Assembly (NCBI RefSeq): GCF_035083965.1
Contig: NC_089722.1
Coordinates: 26,620,642-26,684,641, forward strand
Reading direction: 5' to 3'
Origin: Branchiostoma lanceolatum
Lineage: Eukaryota > Chordata > Leptocardii > Amphioxiformes > Branchiostomatidae
DNA: 64,000 nt
In this document: one piece after another, positions 58,001 to 64,000 of the stretch
Numbering within the stretch: position 1 is the first letter of the stretch
How the letters are laid out: each line of letters starts with the position of its first letter
Position numbers and translations under genes: made by a program
The notes under the pieces: model-generated
What the model was told of the DNA's origin: nothing
Databases searched by the model: none
What the model saw: only the letters and a program-made list of their open reading frames with translations

Positions 58001-58839
58001 CATTCTGTCCCAGAAGTTCTGACCGGGTCGACCGAAAGGGCTGAAACTGGACCCTGGCGAGAAGTTGCTCGGACGTTCCGGGTCGGATGTTGGGTCCTCA
58101 TCGTGAAAGTGACCTGTTGAAAAGGCATATTCACTGTCAGTATGCCTTGTTCAGAAATAGTTATGTATAACTTTTGAAGAGATTTACTGTTTGCAAAACT
58201 TAAGGAATCGCTTAGGGGAAAATCTAAACAAATGACGAATTATATCGGTCACGAGCTAGGCAAGCTTTTCATAAAGTCAATTGTTTTTCTTTTCTTTTAA
58301 CGCTATTTGTTTTGGCCTCTCAACTTTTTTGTGTGCAACGCAGTACTATTAGCATTCTTCGATCGCATTTTGTCTAGCCTGGGTGCTATCCGGTTACCAC
58401 CGGGGATCTTACTACTGACTCATTAACGGTCATTAACCTGAAAGATCCTGAAAAATCTTCTTTAAGGGCAGCGAGTGTAGGCGTTCTGGTACTAGTATAA
58501 AGCGGATGCCACCCAGGCTATGAATTGAGAAAAAAATGTACAAATCAAGACCTAGATGTTATTTTTACGATGACAGTAGATACTGTGTTCCATTTTCTTA
58601 AGGACGTTCCTAAGATGCGTTTTGAAATGGCTGAACATTTTACATTGAAAAGCTGCGCCTTTTTCGAAATGAAGAATAACATCGCCGAACAAATGTATCA
58701 AACAGATGTTACATTTATAACCTATCAAACTCAAACAAAAAGAAACAAGGGACAAAGTATGTCTGTACTTACGCCAGAAACTGCCCGGCCAGGCCTGTGC
58801 GGCCACAAGAAAACAGCACAGCACGAACACCGTCTTCAT
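49012..58839 (-). CDS. Secreted Cys-rich, N-glycosylation-rich protein of unknown function
   Basis: Seven exons on the minus strand: 58839-58773, 58113-57997, 54703-54626, 54325-54210, 53654-53442, 49643-49386, 49152-49012; phases match, 329 aa. Signal peptide: MKTVFVLCCFLVAAQAW. A Phe/Pro/Ser-rich N-part (FSPGSSFSPFGRPGQNFWD) is followed by a Cys-containing middle with NxS/T sites (NSTD, NCTGNTTS, NCTTF, NCTVEE), then a strongly acidic stretch with two EAGEPE repeats, and a last exon with four Cys ending in SNEVFSC. I do not recognise a domain. A TATA-like box on the minus strand lies at 58971-58978. Introns 2 and 5 host genes on the opposite strand (55707-57443, 50612-52288). Exon prediction rests on splice sites and frame only, so small errors are possible. 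Confidence 0.75.
49644..50611. other. intron sequence of the secreted gene and carboxylesterase promoter
   Basis: Includes TATA-like stretches at about 50440 and 50465 and an octamer ATTTGCAT at about 50493 upstream of the carboxylesterase start; otherwise no gene. Confidence 0.4.
50612..52288 (+). CDS. Carboxylesterase/cholinesterase-family protein, intronless, nested in an intron
   Basis: 558 aa in one exon. Signal peptide about 1-21 (LSLQLLVVLVLFGCGICR). Alpha/beta-hydrolase type B carboxylesterase: GIPFADPPTGNLRW, EDCLYLNVFVP, oxyanion HGGNFF, nucleophile elbow GESAG with Ser223, acid Glu349/350 (GTNTEEAVLF), base His454 (CHGTELPFEF); the triad is complete. Two N-glycosylation sites near 78 and 274. 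It ends DFWDEENLYP without HDEL-type retention or a TM, so it is probably secreted. It lies antisense within intron 5 of the gene at 49012-58839. Intronless structure suggests a retrocopy or ancient intron loss; no poly(A) tract or target duplication seen. The substrate cannot be told. Confidence 0.9.
   Translation: MAFLSLQLLVVLVLFGCGICRSGASDGPVAQTSHGPVRGIYVEEGKIFYGIPFADPPTGNLRWRPPQPSKPWAPDIYNATKRSPICIQATCGPNDPDNIAQCPPVAERVRSEDCLYLNVFVPNTASPKSKKPVIIYIHGGNFFEYSAMGILYDSRFFANKTDTVVVAANYRLSSLGFLRAGTGKDAAMGNYGLLDQVAALQWVQDNIGAFGGDKNQVTLFGESAGAYSVLFHLVNEGSERLFHKAIVSSAPTGLYFRSQLEGIIFGNDFAAILNCSVGDMECLREADASRISNAQQAVQNTIVNPLHLTEIAEPWGPIIDGDMITRQMVQSFSTGNFQKKPLIIGTNTEEAVLFIGEGLSSPLSTSKYQEAMLAIFKTSAFSVLRMYPPSNTGDERPTLSTLATHFIFSCPTRNILKSALKNGHSSTWLYVFAHPVSNGYIWGQFPYCNGKVCHGTELPFEFQSISLAPAASQFKFTPEEQVLADSMAYYYGNFAHTGNPNTPGTQQTSLPADQVLAWPSFGSAQNYTNLVFDVPKNSVGQGYLRDKCDFWDEENLYP
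52704..52750. repeat. (ACAAT)n microsatellite
   Basis: About nine copies of a pentanucleotide, downstream of the carboxylesterase. Confidence 0.9.
52751..53441. other. intron sequence without a gene
   Basis: AT-rich; no ORF, repeat border or splice pattern supported. Confidence 0.5.
54853..54951. mobile_element. TAGCCTGGGT foldback MITE (copy 3)
   Basis: Left TAGCCTGGGTAACATCCTCCG, right complement CGGAGGATGGTACCCAGGCTA; arms also pair over the GCTGGCTTTCCC-like region. Lies in intron 2 of the secreted gene. Confidence 0.8.
55076..55145. repeat. 35-bp perfect tandem duplication
   Basis: Two exact copies of a unit starting TAGGTTATTGATACTTTTAG (55076-55110, 55111-55145), at the left border of the LINE fragment. 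Confidence 0.9.
55136..55414 (+). mobile_element. LINE reverse transcriptase fragment
   Basis: Encodes the RT start: KLFDLFLSAGYFPQEW, HIVALHKGG, NNYRGISVTSGLAKLF, NQAGFRKNFGTNDN, then breaks off. It resembles, but is not identical to, the LINE at 5089-7455. A dead fragment. Confidence 0.85.
55707..57443 (+). CDS. Unrecognised conserved-looking protein, three exons, nested antisense
   Basis: Exons 55707-55944, 56404-56647, 57245-57443; phases match, 226 aa. Start at ATG 55707 (ACCAACATGTCG); upstream in-frame codons lack an ATG. There is no signal peptide or membrane helix. An N-terminal helical acidic part (residues 1-80) is followed by a globular-looking part: EWLFVGFLGRKLPYEDI, GGDWGNIIFMASQGALLHWR, DIRIHCGLL, then RTIFLDYGDFSTTGKINRIE. 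The order 'hydrophobic strand - short polar turn' suggests a compact beta-rich fold. I do not recognise the family. It lies within intron 2 of the minus-strand secreted gene. Confidence is that of a real gene; function unknown. Confidence 0.72.
56790..57130 (+). mobile_element. SINE-like element with conserved core
   Basis: Core ATTTCGGATGGTGACGTAAA near 56909 and 3' block GCACGTAAAAGAACCCAACA near 56985, followed by TCGAGAAGAGTAGGGG: phrases common in metazoan SINE cores. Sits in intron 2 of the gene at 55707. The core is related to 46060-46440. Borders approximate. Confidence 0.55.
58375..58520. mobile_element. TAGCCTGGGT foldback MITE (copy 4)
   Basis: Left TAGCCTGGGTGCTATCCGG, right complement CCACCCAGGCTA; arms partly paired (ACCGGGGATCTTAC / diverged). 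Lies in intron 1 of the secreted gene. Confidence 0.7.
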
Positions 58840-58970
58840 CCTGTAACGTCACTTCTTCAAGAAGACACAAGAAATCAAGCTACGCTAGATGTTCCCTCGG
58901 CTGAGAGGCGCTGTCGTCTTGAGCTAGCCTGCCCTCGGGTTTCTGGCACATTCGCTTCGATAACAGCTGG

Positions 58971-58978
58971 TATTTATA
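58971..58978 (-). promoter_or_regulatory. TATA box of the secreted Cys-rich gene
   Basis: TATAAATA on the minus strand 131 bp before the ATG at 58839. Confidence 0.5.
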
Positions 58979-60223
58979 GAACAGTAGGTCCATCACCATG
59001 GGGACGGGGGCGTGGACCTCCGGACCTGTTTGTCGACCCTCTGGAGAAATCCTGGCACGGAAATCTCGCTGACAGAAGCAGAAAAAACAGGAAGTCAAGA
59101 CGATCTGTTTTAACAGACCGCAACTTCCAAGAAAGCTAAGCCTTGCCAAGTTCACTGAACGGAGTGACAAAACCCATGACCTAAGAGTTGATTCAAATAA
59201 TATTTCAGTGTTATCTAAGTTTGTACATGACAGTCCGACGATCAAACTTCAAGTTGCAATAGGAGAGGGGGTAAAGATCAGAGTACAGATTAATCCGCCT
59301 TATTTTATGCAATCAATAACTTACAGATTAACTTTTGATAACCCCAATCATAAATCATACGCGAAGAAGACTCATATAGCCTGGGTCTTTAGACGCATGG
59401 CAATAGCATAGCAGGTTTACCGAATTTTGTTATTTTGACCAGTATTCGCAGCTCATTTCTGTTCTAACTACTAATTAGATTTGTTTAAAAAAGACGTTGA
59501 TTTGTCAAATGTTGTCGTGTTTTATTAATCTCTTGCAAGCCAATCGTGTACTGATTTAGATTTAGTCTTCTCACAGCGTAATATTTTTCTCCTTATGTAT
59601 ATATATATTGACAGGTTTGTAGCCTTTCTCGTGTTACAAGTCACTAGAGATCGCATCTTAATGATTTTCCCATCATTCATTACATATAGCGTGAAACATC
59701 TGTCCATGACTCACACCCCCTCAAATGTCACGATGTCTACAGTGCATTTCACAACTTCATGCCATCAGAAAACATGTCTGGTGAGAAATGTGCTGATTTG
59801 TCGGTTTGAGGTTGGTTAATGGCGGGGACTGAATTGGCGGTTTGCCGATACCCGCTGAAGGTCACCCGGCACTACCAGGCACAACAAGCCACAAACTAGC
59901 ACACGTGTCTTTTCTATGGAGACAGTTGGATTCAGTCAGACCACTGTGTGAGTCATCGACACTTGTGATTCTGATTGGTTGCCAAGATGATGTGGTTATC
60001 TCGTGGTGGTACCAGGAGCATGTGCCTGGCACGTTTGGATCTTCAAGCAGATGCGTGGCTTACTCTTGCGCGTTTAATTCGGCCTTATGTGCTTTATTCT
60101 GTGAATGCTCCGCTTTACATGTGTATATCCAGCCAAAGTGGAGGAAACAAGAGGGCTGTTCAACAAAGATTTCCCCTGACACACAGGAAGCTGAAATTGC
60201 GCGTGTATAACTGAATTTCAGCG
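58979..60223. other. intergenic, no supported gene
   Basis: Several short open frames, none with a domain, signal peptide or splice pattern. GATTGGTTGCC near 59971 is CCAAT-box-like but no gene is attached. Confidence 0.45.
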
Positions 60224-60430
60224 ACCTGATACCTTCGCCAAACGACGATAACCTTTATAATTACAACTGACGTTTCATAGATGTTTCTCAGCGATTATGC
60301 AAATAAATAAGGTCCTCATTTGCATAAATCATATAAGTTGATGATATTCTCTTCAGAAATAACACAATTTGTCCAAAGTATGCAAAGTATCTTAGCAAAG
60401 AAGCGAAGGCCAAAAATACTACAATAACTA
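60224..60430. repeat. Fragment of the dispersed AT-rich repeat (copy 5, inverted)
   Basis: ATACCTTCGCCAAACGACGA start and TATGCAAATAAATAAGG..CTCATTTGCATAA, CACAATTTGTCCAAAGTATG: reverse complement of the right end of 43531-44830. Confidence 0.55.
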
Positions 60431-61403
60431 CATACAATGCATCACAGTGTACTCATGGCTCACTCTTTATTTATGTACAACCCACCACCTGACACTTTCT
60501 TACGCCTTACCAAAAATAACATGGGTCCCTGCAGTATAAAAAATATACCAAGAAATATTCTAAAATTACTTGTGTAGAGATTACAATGCTGTAACATTTG
60601 CACTTTTAATAAAACCAACTCCTTAACAATGCTGAAGTTTTTTTCATAAGTAGAGCATACAAATGCATTAAAGCATGACATTACACCTGCACAAAATAGA
60701 ATTATTGTATATCCCTGATACAGAATTTTTTTTATCCTACATTGTAGATGACAGGCAAAATCTGATTTTTTTCTATGAACATAATAAAAATGCAATTGGC
60801 TCTACCTATGGCAGAGGCACAATTTATAATTTATATCTTTAAAATTAGTACTATTTACAGATTATCACTCTTTATTTACGTGATTACTTAAAAGCACCAC
60901 CCTTGTAACCTGATTATAATGCTGGCATGAATAGAACTTAACACATATTTTGTTCCAAACATAACTACATGTTACTATAGGAAGACTTCAGTATTTTTCT
61001 GCCAGTCTTTTGCTGCAACCATCTGACGTTTTTGACCTACTGGCACAAAAGAGGCAAAGAAGATCAACATGGATGCCACCTGACAACTGACATTTGAACT
61101 GCAGCTGGTGGAAGTAACTGGAATCAGTGATGGTAGACTTCAAGCAAGGAGGTTTAAAAACCAAACAAACTCACATTATTCTCTTGTAACATATAAACAT
61201 GTTATTGTTAGATATGATGATGACTGTTATATATATATATAATTGTTTAAAAGATAAAATAAAGGAAAGCAAGTTTTTGTCATTTACAATCCAAATTGAA
61301 TTTGAATTGTGCCTCTCCCAAATGTAGCAATATCAATGGTTCATGAATTTTACTATAATCAAGAAAACCTGTAAAAACATCAACAGCCTACACTACACAC
61401 ATG
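60431..61403 (-). other. probable 3' UTR of the receptor-like gene
   Basis: AT-rich, several minus-strand AATAAA candidates (for example at about 60470 and 60873). No gene on either strand. Confidence 0.4.
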
Positions 61404-61515
61404 TAGGGGTGGGCACTGGGCACCTGTCTGCCATTCAGTTCCAGTTCTAGATCTGGACCTGATCCTGTTTAGCAGTACATTTTGTATATGATTCAGTGTA
61501 CCGGTACCCACCCCT
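61404..61515. mobile_element. Short copy of the TAGGGGTGGG hAT-type MITE
   Basis: Starts TAGGGGTGGGCACTGGGCAC and ends GTACCGGTACCCACCCCTT; about 112 bp, internally deleted relative to 47898-48377. It ends 3 bp from the stop codon of the adjacent minus-strand gene. Confidence 0.7.
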
Positions 61516-61518
61516 TGC

Positions 61519-64000
61519 TTACACATCTAACGCCTCTAGACTCCCAGGGGGTGTTTTAGAATACTCCATAAAACTGTCATAGGCAGGAGGAGGCATGTCA
61601 GGTGACCTTTGACCCTCAAATGGGACCTGATTACCCTCATACTGAGATGGAAGACCATCTGTAGAACTCGGTAGCGCTGTCGGCCGCACGCCTCTGTCGT
61701 GGTTGGACAGTTCTGTTTGCTGGTTGGCTGTTGGTGGATGACTGCGGATTTCGATGTTGTCGTACATTGGTGGCTCCGTGACGGACAGTTCAGTCAGGGC
61801 GGGGTTCACGTCTGTAACCGTGACAACCTCTTGGTAGGTGGGCGGGTTGAGGTCAAAGGCAACTTCACTGGACTGAGTCATGGGTATGGCCGTTGTGGCT
61901 GTGGGGAGACGATAAAAAGTCAAATATAGGATTTGTAGAGATGTAAAATAAACACGTATACCAAGTACAAAGTGAAAGATGTGAACGAAAAATAGGTTTC
62001 TACAATCAAAATAAATGAGAAATCCTAATGCTTCCATAAATCAATTGTAATACCCAGTATTACTTAATATAAAAGTATCATCATCATCATCTACTATGCT
62101 GCATTTAGTCTTTCTTTTGAAAAAACATTTGTCATCTAAACCTATATCAAGTGAACTTATCTAGGACCGAGTATCAAATAGAAATGATAATACTTATTAA
62201 TAGGGCACACAAGATTTCCCTAGTTCTCTGACATTTTGAAGGTGTCTCCAATTGTAAGTTTTTGGAGATGGAATAGATATTTCAGTATATTCATATGCAG
62301 TATTTCTGGAGTGATCTTAGATTGATATTTCAAGAAAAGCAGGTGATGGTGCAATTATTTGTGTAGTATACTCAGTCTGTACATTTTGAAATTTTTGCTA
62401 TGTTTTTAAGATTGTGGTTTTCATGGTGACCATGCAGTTTTGCTGAAAACTCATCTCATTCGTGAAGTTTGATGATAATGTTTTGTTTTCCACTATGTAA
62501 CTGCTATCAGCTTCAACCTGCAATTTTCAACTTTAAATACCATGAAATTTAAGTGCTGTGAATCTAAAAAGTTTACTGTAGCATGCAGGTCTTACTTTGT
62601 GCAGCCTGTGGACTGCGTTGAGGTTCCTTCTTCCTGAATATACAGAAAAACAGGCCGAGTACAGCAAAGAAAGCGAGGGGAATGAAGACCCAGACTGGGA
62701 ATGCACCATCCTCAGTCTCAACTGCGTTGGGTCTGGTTCTGTCGTTTTCTGGGAAACGAAATACATCAAATTTAGATTTTCAAAAAAAGAAAATTTTGTT
62801 GTTTTTTGTTGCATGCGTGCTTTTGTCTAGCCTGAATTCAATCAAGCCTCCTGTGACCGCTCGCCATCCTGTAATCGGCAGGGAGGGGACAGAAATCCCC
62901 GGACAGGTGGAGTTTGCGTTATACAGACTAGCGTTTGTCAGAGTACTGGGGAAAATACCTGTGTAATGCCCAAATATGATAGGGCTTACTTGGCGTGCGC
63001 TCTGGACGCTGCTTTTGGTTAACACAGTAGCACAAACAGAGCAGAGCCACAAAAATACAGACTGAAATGACGATAACCCAGATTATGGGCAATTCATCGT
63101 CATCAGTGAAGAAATTGTCTCTGTTGTCCTTGTTGTCACCATTGTTGTCTGAAGGAAAATAGATTACATATCAGAACTTACACTAATTAATTATGCACAT
63201 GTACATAAGCTATAAGCCTAAACAATTACCAAAAAATTATTGCAATGTTCCCCCCAAAAAAGTACTGTACCATACTCCGTATGATTGTGTGCTTTGAGTT
63301 TAAACAGTAATAAAAAGACCCATTTCAAAAAAGCAAACCACTAAAAAGATGTGCAAATGAGTGCTATTTGGTTCATGCAGCATCACCCGAAAAGTGTTAT
63401 ATATAAAGCTAATAAAAAGCTAAAATAATTGAGTTGTTTCTCTGGAAGAACAATAACAAAGATAACAACATGTTTATACTCCTTTAGAAAAATTCATTCA
63501 ATTTTCCAGACAATCTATATCTACATTAACATTTATTATTGCTTAACAAATAAGGTGCTACTGGTGTCACACTGTCAACAGCCTTCGACAAAACTTGTTG
63601 ATCATCAGAAGGTTTCAAATCTCAACATCGCCAGAGAATTGAGTGTATATTTCACCTGAAAATCAACTATACTACATTATTTTTCAAAGGGGCTCAGTGA
63701 CCTGCGAACATCAGCTGCTTCCTAAACATTTAGCAGTGATCAAGAGAACACTGGCAGTGTGTATAGCCTGGAGTCCAGCCTTGTTAGCTTTGGCCCTCTC
63801 CCAACGTCGCTACCCCAAAGCAAACAAGGCTGAACTCCAGGCTATTGAAAATGTCCTTTTCAACTCGTAGAAAACAGGCAAGCAATTTTCCAAACGTGTG
63901 ATGCTGGCTAACAGAAATGACAACAAAAATCCAGCATGAAAGTACCTGTGCATCCTTGAGCTGCTCCACATGGCCATGGGGCGAGGGTTGTCCTGCCACA
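61519..64000 (-). CDS. 3' end of a type I transmembrane protein with alternative TM exons and PPxY tail
   Basis: Partial; exons on the minus strand: A 64000-63946 (cut by window end), B 63148-62990, C 62748-62596, D 61898-61519. A encodes an extracellular end (CGRTTLAPWPCGAAQGCT). B and C each encode an acidic juxtamembrane stretch plus one TM helix (B: LPIIWVIVISVCIFVALLC; C: VWVFIPLAFFAVLGLFFCIF) and a basic/Pro stop-transfer (QKQRPERTP; RKKEPQRSP). Both are phase 1-1, so A-B-D, A-C-D and A-B-C-D all stay in frame. D is the cytoplasmic tail (126 aa) with three PPxY motifs (PPTY, PPMY, PPAY), likely docking NEDD4-type WW domains. The extracellular family cannot be told from this window. Confidence 0.78.
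63764..63844. mobile_element. TAGCCTGG foldback MITE (copy 5)
   Basis: Left TAGCCTGGAGTCCAGCCTTG, right complement; about 30-bp arms with a TTTGGGGTAGCG-like inner match. Lies in the intron between exons A and B of the receptor-like gene. Confidence 0.75.

Noticed and set aside
59842-60210. 122-aa ORF upstream of the secreted gene
   Set aside because: No domain, no supportive splice or promoter pattern, overlapping alternative frame of equal length.
62822-62970. Possible sixth TAGCCTGG hairpin beginning TAGCCTGAATTC
   Set aside because: No complementary right arm could be found within 150 bp.

Overview
The window looks like a piece of a cephalochordate (amphioxus, Branchiostoma-type) nuclear genome. 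The reasons are: multi-exon genes with canonical GT/AG introns whose predicted proteins resemble vertebrate families (HDAC6, IQCB1/NPHP5, VKORC1, KCTD6/21-like, C1q, carboxylesterase); short introns; a high density of 5'-truncated non-LTR retrotransposons, MITEs and SINE-like copies; and no prokaryotic gene organisation. The species call is an inference. Exon boundaries were read by eye from splice sites, reading phase and family resemblance; every multi-exon CDS given here closes in frame.

Layout. (1) 1-17.5 kb: a tandem cluster of KCTD-type BTB/T1-domain genes, all on the + strand. Each has a non-coding first exon, one intron and a single coding exon. There are two short members (73-501, 11932-12336), two long members (9479-10108, 16493-17125) and one long member (2568-4524) broken by a DNA transposon. 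A conserved roughly 230-bp promoter plus exon-1 module recurs upstream of the members. One extra copy of the module (about 12970-13212) has no coding exon of its own, and another is split by two transposons. (2) 17.5-22 kb: repeat-rich, non-coding. (3) 22.1-24.5 kb: a four-exon secreted C1q-domain gene with a Thr/Pro-rich linker. (4) 25.7-42.0 kb: iqcb1 (-) and hdac6 (+) head to head. A 1.7-kb LINE with a 13-bp target-site duplication sits immediately upstream of the iqcb1 start codon. hdac6 has two deacetylase domains, a duplicated exon in domain 1 that looks mutually exclusive, and no recognisable ZnF-UBP. (5) 45.7-47.2 kb: vkorc1 (-). (6) 49.0-58.8 kb: a seven-exon secreted Cys-rich gene (-) of unknown function. 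Its introns host two genes on the opposite strand: an intronless carboxylesterase (50612-52288) and a three-exon unknown gene (55707-57443). (7) 61.5-64.0 kb: the 3' end of a transmembrane-protein gene (-) with two alternative-looking transmembrane exons and a cytoplasmic tail with three PPxY motifs.

How they fit together. IQCB1 is a ciliary transition-zone protein and HDAC6 is a tubulin deacetylase that promotes ciliary disassembly, so a shared promoter is functionally sensible, although co-regulation is only inferred. The KCTD cluster looks like a young birth-and-death family of probable CUL3 adaptors, shaped by segmental duplication and transposon insertion.
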